Below, piece after piece: positions 7,508 through 15,294 of a stretch of 32,596 bases of DNA. This DNA is from Deltaproteobacteria bacterium (lineage in GTDB: Bacteria > Desulfobacterota_B > Binatia > UBA9968). Below the pieces are notes generated by a model, which saw nothing but the letters and a program-made list of their open reading frames with translations, was not told where the DNA came from and ran no database searches. How positions within the stretch are numbered: position 1 is the stretch's first letter; each line of letters opens with the position of its first letter. The translations under genes and the position numbers were made by a program. The stretch spans positions 1 through 32,596 of the forward strand of contig VBKY01000036.1 in NCBI GenBank assembly GCA_005879255.1, in the 5' to 3' direction.

Positions 7508-9115
7508 ATGTTTTCTGCTGAGCCCACACACCTATCCGCTTGGAGTCCGTTGCGACAGCCGCTGTTCCGGGCTCTATGGCTGGCATCGGTGGCATCAAAC
7601 ATCGGCACTTGGATGCAAAACGTCGGCGCGGCGTGGTTGATGACTTCGCTCGCGCCGAGTCCGATACTGGTCGCGCTCGTGCAGGCGGCAACGAGCCTGC
7701 CGGTTTTTCTCGTCGCGCTGCCGGCGGGAGCGATCGCGGATCTCGTCGACCGTCGCCGTTTACTATTGGCGACGCAAGGCTGGATGCTGGCGGCGGCGAC
7801 CCTGCTCGGCGTAATGACCATCCTCGATGTTATGACGCCCTGGATTTTGCTGATCCTGACTTTTGCGCTGGGTCTCGGCGCTGCGATGAATGCGCCGGCG
7901 TGGCAAGCAATCATTCCGGAGTTAGTCGGCGAGTCCGAATTGAGAGCGGCTGTAACGCTGAACGGCGTCGGCTACAACGTCGCGCGCGCCGTCGGTCCCG
8001 CCCTCGGCGGCATCATCGTCTCGATACTGGGTTCGGGAGCGGTATTCATACTGAACGCGTTATCCTTTCTCGGCGTCATGATCATCCTCTATCGCTGGCC
8101 GCGAGTCGCGCAGGTGAGCGCGTTGCCGGTCGAGGATGTGTTCAGCGCCATGCGCGCGGGAGTGCGCTACGTGCGTCACGCGCCTTCGGTGCAAGCGGTG
8201 CTGTTGCGAACTGGCGCGTTCATAATCGGCGGCAGCGCGCTGTGGGCTCTCCTGCCGCTGGTCGCGCGCGACGAATTAGCGCTCGATGCCACAGGCTACG
8301 GCGTCATCCTGGGTTGTTTAGGCGCCGGCGCGGTTGCCGGCGGAATGTTTCTCCCGCGCATCCAGCATCGGCTGTCAACGGATGCGCTGCTCGCGAGTGC
8401 CATCGTGCTCTTCGCTTTAGCGACCGCGGGACCGGTGTATGCGCCTCAGTTTGCGCTGCTGTGCGCCGTGATGCTTGTCGGAGGCGTGGCCTGGATCGCG
8501 ATCATGTCGACTTTCAATGTCGCGGCCCAAGTGACGGTGCCCGGCTGGGTGCGAGCGCGAGCATTGGCCGTCTACGGCATTGTGGCCCAAGGAGGCATGG
8601 CCATCGGCAGCGCATTCTGGGGAGTGGTAGCTGAGCGATTGAGTCTGTCGATGACGCTGCTTTGCGCCGCGGCGGCGCTCGCCGCGAGTCTAATCGCGGC
8701 GCTTTGGTATCGCTTGAAACTCGAAGACGAAATCGATCTCTCCCCGTCTCCGCACTGGCCGGAACCAGTCTTGTCGAGCGAACCGCGCCCCGACGCCGGT
8801 CCGGTATTGATAACCGTCGAATATACGATCGACGCCGCGCGCGCACAGGATTTTGCCATGACCATGCGCGGTATGCGCATGCTACGGCTGCGCGACGGCG
8901 CGTATCGTTGGGGTCTGTATAATGACTCGGCCGTTCCAACGCGCTTCGTTGAAACCTTCGTGGTCGAATCGTGGGCCGAGCATTTACGCCAACACGAGCG
9001 CGTTACGGTCGCCGACCGAGAAGTAGAAGAGGCCGTCCGGGCTTTTCATATTGGCCTAACGCCTCCGACCATTACCCATTTTCTTTACGCCCGCGCTGCG
9101 GCGCCGAGGAGATGA
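7508..9115 (+). CDS. MFS transporter (MFS_3/EntS-like) with C-terminal alpha/beta-barrel extension
   Basis: About 535 residues from the preferred ATG at 7508 (MFSAEPTHLSAWSPLRQPLF). An in-frame ATG at 7430 is possible but adds residues unlike the family. The membrane domain shows the MFS_3 pattern: FRALWLASVASNIGTWMQNVGAAWLM, then PAGAIADLVDRRRLLL after the second helix and GAAMNAPAWQAIIPELV. About residues 440-535 form a soluble tail (VLITVEYTIDAARAQDFAMTM) that resembles the dimeric alpha/beta barrel domain often found at the end of this transporter group. Members export siderophores, drugs or other small molecules. It is the only plus-strand gene in the left two thirds of the window. Substrate unknown; no clear ribosome binding site. 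Confidence 0.88.
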   Translation: MFSAEPTHLSAWSPLRQPLFRALWLASVASNIGTWMQNVGAAWLMTSLAPSPILVALVQAATSLPVFLVALPAGAIADLVDRRRLLLATQGWMLAAATLLGVMTILDVMTPWILLILTFALGLGAAMNAPAWQAIIPELVGESELRAAVTLNGVGYNVARAVGPALGGIIVSILGSGAVFILNALSFLGVMIILYRWPRVAQVSALPVEDVFSAMRAGVRYVRHAPSVQAVLLRTGAFIIGGSALWALLPLVARDELALDATGYGVILGCLGAGAVAGGMFLPRIQHRLSTDALLASAIVLFALATAGPVYAPQFALLCAVMLVGGVAWIAIMSTFNVAAQVTVPGWVRARALAVYGIVAQGGMAIGSAFWGVVAERLSLSMTLLCAAAALAASLIAALWYRLKLEDEIDLSPSPHWPEPVLSSEPRPDAGPVLITVEYTIDAARAQDFAMTMRGMRMLRLRDGAYRWGLYNDSAVPTRFVETFVVESWAEHLRQHERVTVADREVEEAVRAFHIGLTPPTITHFLYARAAAPRR

Positions 9116-9128
9116 CAAGCCTCACAAA

Positions 9129-9272
9129 TTAATTGGACAGACGCTTCTTATGAGCTTGCCTTGGCAGGCCCTCATCGATCTTCGAGCACGTGACGTGATC
9201 GGTGATGCGGCCTTTCAGTCGGCAGAAGAGGAACGGGACCTCCTCGAGCTGACCGCCGACCCAAGGATCCGT
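9129..9272 (-). pseudogene. Possible truncated gene end, family not recognised
   Basis: The minus-strand frame reads DPWVGGQLEEVPFLFCRLKG followed by RITDHVTCSKIDEGLPRQ and a short basic tail, then TAA at 9129-9131. The residue composition looks like genuine protein, and the frame closes upstream at a TGA (9273-9275). No start codon with a ribosome binding site is visible. I do not recognise the family, and chance is possible. Confidence 0.25.
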
Positions 9273-9372
9273 TCAGTGTAAGCGCGGCCCCGGGCAGGCC
9301 GATGGTCGCCAATGAAGCGAGAGCTCATCGCGATTCGTCTGAACGCGAAAGTCTCTGGCCGCGTGCTTTGCG

Positions 9373-9424
9373 ATTGATTCTTAAACGACTGGAACGTTTG
9401 GAACGACTAGAACCAGTTGGACTC
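9373..9424. repeat. Dispersed repeat, copy 1 (TGGAACGTTTGGAACG type)
   Basis: GATTCTTAAACG, then CTGGAACGTTTGGAACG and GAACCAGTTGGACTC, occur here and again at 10747-10795 in the same orientation with a few changes. Internally it has a near 9-base period (TGGAACGTT). The two copies flank the NitT/TauT-type binding protein gene. Confidence 0.65.
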
Positions 9425-9692
9425 TTTCGAGCAACGCGAACTGCTTGGCGTGAAAACTCAAACCTCGTTAATCAAGTGGCCGATTTCGCCACCGTGCAGC
9501 GCGTCGTCAAAGAGTTAAACTTGACCAAGTGAACCGACGCGGATGACAGAGATAGAATTAGCTCTTCTATCTCAAAATTTCTTTGACCGTTTTGAAGATT
9601 GGCGTGAGATCTTGATACTCGGGCTTGGCAGGTCGAATTTTTTTTTGTTCTCGGTCGTCGGGCCTTTACCGCTCCGCCAAATCGATGAGGGC

Positions 9693-10688
9693 TCATTTTC
9701 GCAGCTGTTCGAACCATCCTTCCTTAATGAGTTTCTGCAAAGGAGCGTCGTCCTTATAAAGATCCGGCTGCAAAAACTCTTTTGGCAAAGGTTTTCTGGA
9801 CGCCAAGTCGCGGATCACCGTCTCCAGCCCGGCCTGAGGAATCGTTGGAATCGATTTGAAAATTTTGGCGTAATGGTCCACGACCTTATCGATAACCCGC
9901 GCATCCGACTCTCGGTACGTCTTGGCATAAACCCGTTTCGCGAGGACCGGGTTGGTTTTAATAACGTGAATTGCTTCGGTGTACGCCTTTAGGAAGCGCT
10001 CGACCGTATTCGGATTGTTGCGTACAAAGCTTCGGCTGCTAGCCACGCACGAGGGAGGATATTTGATAGAGTTTGTCAGATCCACCAGTACTGGCCAACC
10101 GCGCTCCAAAAACGGTAAGGAGTCGCGAAAACTGAGGGTGGCAGCGGCGATCCTCCCCGACTCCAATGCCGTGGCAATCTCAGCCCCGACGCCCAGTTGA
10201 AGTATCGTCATGTCCTTATCCGCGTCCATACCAAGCTGCTTTAGCGCGGTGCGCAGGTAAAAATGAACGCTCGTGCCCAAACGCGTAACGGCGGTTGCCT
10301 TCCCCCTAAGCTGGTCGGCTGTTTTAATCTCCGGCCGGGCGATGAAATAAACCACGTCCCCATCCAACGGACACGCGAGAAGTTCAATATCGGCTCCTTC
10401 TGCCCTCGCGGCGACGACCGATGCCGCGCCGACTCCGGAAAGCGGCAACTGCCCGCTGACGATCCCAAGCGTTGCCATGGCACCGCTGCGAATCCAAATG
10501 ACCTCAACATCGAGTCCGTGCTTTGAATAGAGCCCCGTATCCTTTGCGAGCCATATGGGCAGGTAGTGGACCGGGGTGCTGACTGCGAAGTGGATGCGCT
10601 TGGTCTCTTGAGATGAACCTGGTTGAGCGATGCTGCCCATTACCAGCAAAACAGAAAATCCTATGATCTTACTTTTAAAGCTTTTCAT
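9693..10688 (-). CDS. NitT/TauT-type ABC transporter substrate-binding protein
   Basis: 331 residues from the ATG at 10688, which has GGGAG in front; an upstream in-frame ATG at 10739 lacks one. A signal peptide is clear (MKSFKSKIIGFSVLLVMGSIAQPGSSQ). The mature part has the SsuA/THI5-like pattern HYLPIWLAKDTGLYSKHGLDVEV and later DQLRGKATAV, typical of periplasmic proteins binding sulfonates, nitrate, cyanate or pyrimidine-related compounds. No permease or ATPase gene is adjacent, so it is an orphan. It lies 235 bases beyond the end of the lyase operon on the same strand and is bracketed by two copies of a dispersed repeat, so it may be an independent insertion. Ligand unknown. Confidence 0.88.
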   Translation of the reverse strand: MKSFKSKIIGFSVLLVMGSIAQPGSSQETKRIHFAVSTPVHYLPIWLAKDTGLYSKHGLDVEVIWIRSGAMATLGIVSGQLPLSGVGAASVVAARAEGADIELLACPLDGDVVYFIARPEIKTADQLRGKATAVTRLGTSVHFYLRTALKQLGMDADKDMTILQLGVGAEIATALESGRIAAATLSFRDSLPFLERGWPVLVDLTNSIKYPPSCVASSRSFVRNNPNTVERFLKAYTEAIHVIKTNPVLAKRVYAKTYRESDARVIDKVVDHYAKIFKSIPTIPQAGLETVIRDLASRKPLPKEFLQPDLYKDDAPLQKLIKEGWFEQLRK

Positions 10689-10746
10689 GGCAAGGCTCCC
10701 GTTCCGAAGTGATTGATCAGCCGTGAAGTCTGCATTCATCCGCGCC

Positions 10747-10795
10747 CGATTCTTAAACGCTGGAACGTTTGGAACGGTTGGAACCAGTTGGACTC
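10747..10795. repeat. Dispersed repeat, copy 2 (TGGAACGTTTGGAACG type)
   Basis: Direct-orientation partner of the copy at 9373-9424, sharing GATTCTTAAACG, CTGGAACGTTTGGAACG and GAACCAGTTGGACTC. A partial inverted echo (GAGTCCAACTG) occurs near 10875. Confidence 0.65.
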
Positions 10796-10923
10796 ATAGC
10801 CGGCGCCGAAAAAAAACTTTTCATGGGCTACTTCGATCGACGTGCGGAAGGCAACCAGAAATTACTGTATCTGACGAGTCCAACTGTTTTAACGTACTTA
10901 AAAGACGGTCGGTTGGCATAGGG

Positions 10924-12153
10924 CTAACCCCCCTCGGTAAAAACCACGGCGTGCTCACGGATAACATCGGCCTGATCTTTGTTGACGTTTCTTTCAAGAA
11001 CGTCCAGATATTTCAGGCCGGAGGCGGTGTTAAAAATCAGCACTTCGTCCTCCGGTTTGATCCATCCATTTTCGGCCAGCCGGCGCAACGCTGCCACGCA
11101 AGCGGCGCCTTCAGGGCAAAAAAAGATGCCTTCCGCTTTTCCCACGCGGGGAATTTCCGCCAGCATTTCATCGTCGCTGACGCTCAAAGCGGTGCCACGG
11201 CTCTCGCGGAGTGCCTGTAGCATTAAGAAATCCGCAACCGCCTGGGGCACGCGCAAGCCGGAGGCGACGGTTTGCGCATTTTGCCAGGGCTCCGCTGCCG
11301 CCTTGTTTTCGGCGAACGCTTTCACGATCGGCGCGCAACCGCTGGCTTGAACCGATACCATGCGCGGTCGCGCGCTGCCGATCCAGCCGAGTTCTTCGAG
11401 TTCGGCAAATGCCTTCCACATGCCGATGAGGCCGGTGCCGCCGCCGGTGGGATAGATGATCACATCCGGAAGACGCCAATCCAATTGTTCAGCAATCTCA
11501 TAGCCCATGGTCTTCTTGCCTTCCACGCGATAAGGCTCTTTCAAGGTCGAGACATCAAACCAGCCTTCGCTAGTTTTTTTCTCGGCGATGATGCGGCCGC
11601 AATCATTGATGAGACCGTCCACCAACGTGAGTCTGGCGCCGTACTGCTGCGCTTCGATTTGATTGGCAATCGGAGTATCACGCGGCATGAATACGTATGC
11701 TTCGATGCCTGCGCGCGCCGCGTAAGCCGCAAAAGAGCCGCCGGCGTTTCCCGCGGACGGAATCGCCGCCTTCTTTACGCCTAGCTCTTTGGCCCGGGAG
11801 ATCGCCAGCGATAGCCCGCGATCTTTGAAAGAACCGGTGGGATTTTGCCCTTCGTCTTTGATCCAAAGTTGCCGCAGACCGAGCTCGGCGCCGAGTTTCC
11901 TCGCGTCCAGGAGTGGCGTGTAGCCTTCTCCCAAGGAGACCAGATTCACCTCATTCTGCAGCGGCAAAAGCTCGCGGTAACGCCAGAGCGATGCGACTCG
12001 ACCGTGGAGGGAAGATTTGCCGAGAGCCGCTTTTGCTTTTTTGAGATCATAGCGCACCAGCAGGGGGGAACCGCAAGGGCAGAGATTCAGCAACTGTGAA
12101 AGGTCGAAGCGTCTTGAGCAGCGCGGGCAGACAATTTCGTGGGCAAACGACAT
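10924..12153 (-). CDS. Threonine-synthase-like PLP-dependent enzyme
   Basis: A 409-residue fold type II PLP enzyme. The N-terminal zinc-ribbon-like segment has Cys9, Cys12, Cys25 and Cys27 (CPRC, CPCG), common in long archaeal/bacterial threonine synthases. The Schiff-base lysine is Lys110 in NPTGSFKDRG and the phosphate-binding loop is PTGGGTGLIG. Threonine synthase converts O-phosphohomoserine to threonine. Here the gene is the last of the lyase-fumarase operon (17-base gap), not beside homoserine genes, so a beta-elimination or beta-replacement role on a substituted amino acid from this pathway is a reasonable alternative. No strong ribosome binding site is visible, consistent with translational coupling to the fumarase subunit upstream. 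Confidence 0.85.
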   Translation of the reverse strand: MSFAHEIVCPRCSRRFDLSQLLNLCPCGSPLLVRYDLKKAKAALGKSSLHGRVASLWRYRELLPLQNEVNLVSLGEGYTPLLDARKLGAELGLRQLWIKDEGQNPTGSFKDRGLSLAISRAKELGVKKAAIPSAGNAGGSFAAYAARAGIEAYVFMPRDTPIANQIEAQQYGARLTLVDGLINDCGRIIAEKKTSEGWFDVSTLKEPYRVEGKKTMGYEIAEQLDWRLPDVIIYPTGGGTGLIGMWKAFAELEELGWIGSARPRMVSVQASGCAPIVKAFAENKAAAEPWQNAQTVASGLRVPQAVADFLMLQALRESRGTALSVSDDEMLAEIPRVGKAEGIFFCPEGAACVAALRRLAENGWIKPEDEVLIFNTASGLKYLDVLERNVNKDQADVIREHAVVFTEGG

Positions 12154-12170
12154 TAGTATTCGCGTGTTAT

Positions 12171-12785
12171 CTAGTTTTGAAGTTTACTCTTGGCGTCAGG
12201 GCCCGAGAGTTCCTCCAAAAGTCGTTGCATTTTTTTTCTGGCCTCATGTTGAACTTGCGCGTAGAGGTTGCCTCCATGAGAATCGATAGCAACCGTGAGC
12301 GGCCCGAGGTCTTTGACGCGAAATTTCCAAATACACTCGGGCATCAGGTCTTCCCAGTAAACCTCCTCAATCGCATCGATTTGAGTCGTTTCGAGAGCCG
12401 CAGCCCCTCCGACAATCGCAAAATAACAGCCGCCGAACTGCTGCATCGCGCGGACGCTTGCGTCCAATAGCCCGCCCTTGCCAATAATCGCCCTTACGCC
12501 GTAACGTTCCAGCAGACGTGGCGTAAAGCGATCCATTCTCGTACTCGTCGTCGTGCCGACACATATTGGATAGTACCGGTTGCCTACTTTCTTAACGTTC
12601 GGGGCGGTGTGCAAGCATACCGAACCTTTGAGGTCGACGGGCGGCTCCACGCCCTGGTCAAAGATCCGTATCTGCGTCGCGTCACGAATGCCATAGACGA
12701 TTCCGGTAACGGTCACGCTATCGCCAATGCGAAGCTTTCTTATTTCTTCTTCCTGCAAAGGCGGAATCAAACTGACGTGAGACAA
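12171..12785 (-). CDS. Class I fumarate hydratase (or related dehydratase), beta subunit
   Basis: 204 residues matching the C-terminal domain of class I iron-sulfur fumarases and L-tartrate dehydratase. Conserved blocks are GIRDATQIRIFDQG, PVDLKGSVCLHTAPNVKK, GTTTSTRMDRFTP and IIGKGG. Together with the alpha subunit encoded 22 bases upstream it should hydrate fumarate to malate in the cytoplasm. Translation starts with TTG at 12785, supported by AAGGAG six bases upstream. The match to fumarase rather than tartrate dehydratase or mesaconase is not certain, but its position after three fumarate-releasing-type lyases favours fumarate as substrate. Confidence 0.88.
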   Translation of the reverse strand: MSHVSLIPPLQEEEIRKLRIGDSVTVTGIVYGIRDATQIRIFDQGVEPPVDLKGSVCLHTAPNVKKVGNRYYPICVGTTTSTRMDRFTPRLLERYGVRAIIGKGGLLDASVRAMQQFGGCYFAIVGGAAALETTQIDAIEEVYWEDLMPECIWKFRVKDLGPLTVAIDSHGGNLYAQVQHEARKKMQRLLEELSGPDAKSKLQN

Positions 12786-12807
12786 ACTGGGCTCCTTAAA
12801 TTTCGCT

Positions 12808-13689
12808 TCAAAAGCCGAACTCGACGGTACCGTCGCGGAAAATCTTTGCGCTTGACCTCTCCCCGCGCCAACACTGCGAATTCACAGCAACCGGATTCAG
12901 TGTCATATGCGTGTGAGCAGTTTCGACGTGAACCGCCAAAGCAGTCGTATCACCGCCGAGGCCCATAGGTCCGATACCGCTCATGTTGATCGCCTCAAAC
13001 AGTTCCTTTTCAAGAACAGCGATAGCCGGATCAGGATTGGCTCTTCCTACCGGTCGAAAGATAGCCTCTTTGGCGAGCTTTAAACAAAGCTCGGAAGTGC
13101 CGCCAATCCCGACCCCAACGATCGTTGGCGGACATCCCTGGCCACCAGCATCCAGAATACATTCCAAAACAAATTTCTTGATGCCCTTTAGCCCGTCCGC
13201 CGGCAGAAGCATTTTGAGCCACGTCATATTTTCGGATCCCGAACCTTTGGGCATCATGCGCATCTCCAGATAGTCGGCGTCAGGTAAAAATGAAAAGTCG
13301 ATCACCGGGACGCGAGTTCCTGTGCTGTCGATTGTCATTTTCCTGGTGATCGGATCACAAATACTCGAACGCAAGGGATACTCCAAAGTAGCGTTCTTGC
13401 AGCCGTCACGGATAGCGCTTTCGATCTTTGTTCCATCCACTTGGATTTGCGATCCGATTCGCACCTTGTAAATGGGAATGCCCGTATCTTGACAGACTAA
13501 GAGATCTTTTGCTTCCGCCACAGCGAGGTTCTGCAGCATCGTCGCCAGGATCTTCTTTGCACCCGAATGGCTTTCCGCATCATGGGCCCTGCGCAGCGCA
13601 TCCTTGACATCATCGGGCAAGATCTTGAGGGCGCGGATATAGAGATCCTTCGCGGTGTCGCGTATAAGATGGTAGTCGAACCCGTCCAT
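12808..13689 (-). CDS. Class I fumarate hydratase (or related dehydratase), alpha subunit
   Basis: A 293-residue protein with the three cysteines that bind the catalytic [4Fe-4S] cluster of class I fumarases: Cys66 (LLVCQDTG), Cys186 (GGQGCPP) and Cys273 (NSQCWRG). The GVGIGGTSE and GIGPMGLGGDTTAL stretches are typical. It pairs with the beta subunit encoded directly downstream, the two-gene arrangement of thermophile and Deltaproteobacteria-type fumarases. It starts 19 bases after the third lyase. Function: fumarate/malate interconversion, here probably disposal of fumarate made by the lyases. An oxygen-sensitive cluster is expected. Confidence 0.9.
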   Translation of the reverse strand: MDGFDYHLIRDTAKDLYIRALKILPDDVKDALRRAHDAESHSGAKKILATMLQNLAVAEAKDLLVCQDTGIPIYKVRIGSQIQVDGTKIESAIRDGCKNATLEYPLRSSICDPITRKMTIDSTGTRVPVIDFSFLPDADYLEMRMMPKGSGSENMTWLKMLLPADGLKGIKKFVLECILDAGGQGCPPTIVGVGIGGTSELCLKLAKEAIFRPVGRANPDPAIAVLEKELFEAINMSGIGPMGLGGDTTALAVHVETAHTHMTLNPVAVNSQCWRGERSSAKIFRDGTVEFGF

Positions 13690-13708
13690 AACCGGCTCTT
13701 AGACTAGC

Positions 13709-15253
13709 CTACCCTGACACCGCGCCGACAATGGCATCGACCGCCCGCATCAGCTTTGTTTCCGCATCCTCCAGGACCCTGCTCTTTTCGCGCAACCAAT
13801 GCCGATCGTCGGCAATCGCTTTCTTGCGGTTCGCGATCGCATTACGAATCATTTCAGGCCCTGTGCTCCCCGTGCCTTTGCGGCTTTTCACGATCACTTC
13901 CGGATCGAGAGCATCCCGCAATGCTTTCGCGTCTAAACGAATGGGGTGGCCCAAAATCTCCTGAGCCGCTTGATCGACCATTTCCAGAGTTATTCCCGCA
14001 GGTTTGATGTTTTGCTTCACCGCATCACGCGTGAGCACGCCGACGATCCTGTGCGCGGTGCGAAAGGACAGATTTTTCTCTCGCGCGATGGTGTCCGCGA
14101 GATTGGTCCCTTGGGTGAAATAAGCGCCCGCTCTCTCCCGCGCTAATTCCTTATTGATGGTCAACGTAGGCATCATTCCCTTCATATGCCGGAGCGCGGG
14201 AATAACTTGCTCGTCCATGCAGCCCACGGCGATCCGGGCTATATGACTCATTTCGCCGAGCATATTCGAAGGCGAAGAGAAGTAAGTATTGATGCCCATG
14301 GTCGCATCGCTGACCGCCTTCAACGCCTTAAAGCGGAAGGATTTGAAGGACGTCGGATTCTTCTTTTGCGGCATGATGAAACTGGTGGTGCACCACTCAT
14401 CGCCGAAATCAATATAACCGTATTCCTGAGAGGTCATGGGATAAAGATCATCGGTGAATCTGAAAAGGTGTCCCATCAAAACGGCCAGGTCTGCGAGCAG
14501 AAACACTTCGGCGATGCCCATGTCTCTATGGGCAAACTTGGTGTTCTCCACGAGGCCTTCGAAACCCAGAAGTTCGCCGACCCTCTCCCGGTTGATCGGG
14601 TAGTCGGTGCCACACCCGACACCGGCCTCACAAGTGCCGAGATTCACTTCCCTGAAATTGTTTTTTAAGTGCGCGAAATTGGCCTCAAAACCTTCAACGA
14701 TGTGTAACAGGTCATGAGCGAGCGTGGTCGGTTGGGCGGCCTGGAACCAGGTGTAGGCCGGCATGATGGTCTCGGTATGCTGCTCGGCCAACTGCAAGAT
14801 CACTTCGCGCAACGCGATGATCTCATCGAGGACTTCGATGAGCTTGTCTCTCACGGTCAATCTGCCAGCCGTGTGATGAACATCTCCACGGGCCCGGCCG
14901 GTCAATATCCGGCCGCCGACTTCATAGCCGTAGCGTTTGACGAGGGCGGCCTCGATCGCAGGATGCACGCCCTGGTATTCCGGATCTAAGGGAAATCTCT
15001 CGACTCCAAGCGCTTCGATGTCCCTCAGGCCTGTCAGCAATTTTGCCGAGTCTTCCCTGCTAAAAACTTCCTGCTCATGCATCATGACGACGTGGGCCAT
15101 GTTGTAGCGCACGACCCATTTAAACGTCGGCTTCTGGGTCTCCACTTCGTGGACGTATTGGTATCGGACGAGATCCGGATCTGAGCCTTTGGTCAGCCTG
15201 CCGTCATGATCGCCCAATAATACCTTGGAAGATGTAACCGTCGCTGAGTCCAT
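13709..15253 (-). CDS. Argininosuccinate-lyase-like C-N lyase, paralogue C
   Basis: A 514-residue member of the aspartase/fumarase superfamily closest to argininosuccinate lyase in pattern. It has GRILTGRARGD (115-124), YTWFQAAQP (167-175) and signature TSFIMPQKKNP (290-300), with the superfamily catalytic Ser at 291. Changes from true argininosuccinate lyase: SRND has become ARGD, the active-site His of THLQ is Trp169, and the Glu that follows the signature and pairs with that His is replaced (NPTSFKSF). Length exceeds the usual 460 or so. AAGGAGG precedes the ATG. It lies 41 bases after paralogue B and 19 before the fumarase alpha subunit. Predicted: fumarate-releasing cleavage of an N-succinyl-type substrate; identity unknown. 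Confidence 0.85.
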   Translation of the reverse strand: MDSATVTSSKVLLGDHDGRLTKGSDPDLVRYQYVHEVETQKPTFKWVVRYNMAHVVMMHEQEVFSREDSAKLLTGLRDIEALGVERFPLDPEYQGVHPAIEAALVKRYGYEVGGRILTGRARGDVHHTAGRLTVRDKLIEVLDEIIALREVILQLAEQHTETIMPAYTWFQAAQPTTLAHDLLHIVEGFEANFAHLKNNFREVNLGTCEAGVGCGTDYPINRERVGELLGFEGLVENTKFAHRDMGIAEVFLLADLAVLMGHLFRFTDDLYPMTSQEYGYIDFGDEWCTTSFIMPQKKNPTSFKSFRFKALKAVSDATMGINTYFSSPSNMLGEMSHIARIAVGCMDEQVIPALRHMKGMMPTLTINKELARERAGAYFTQGTNLADTIAREKNLSFRTAHRIVGVLTRDAVKQNIKPAGITLEMVDQAAQEILGHPIRLDAKALRDALDPEVIVKSRKGTGSTGPEMIRNAIANRKKAIADDRHWLREKSRVLEDAETKLMRAVDAIVGAVSG

Positions 15254-15294
15254 TTATGCCTCCTTGGGAAAAGCGGTCGAAAAAAGGAAACTCC

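Larger units (their letters stand above)
9116..9692. other. Intergenic stretch with possible gene remnants
   Basis: No intact gene. A 47-codon minus-strand frame (9129-9272) looks protein-like and ends at a proper stop. The plus-strand frame ending at 9532 finishes VADFATVQRVVKELNLTK, which resembles the tail of NitT/TauT binding proteins. A repeat at 9373-9424 recurs at 10747-10795. A run of T at 9639-9647 is present, without an obvious GC-rich stem before it. Confidence 0.45.

Noticed and set aside
7540..8634. 364-residue plus-strand frame
   Set aside because: Arginine-rich shadow of the MFS gene in another frame; no family motif and no independent ribosome binding site.
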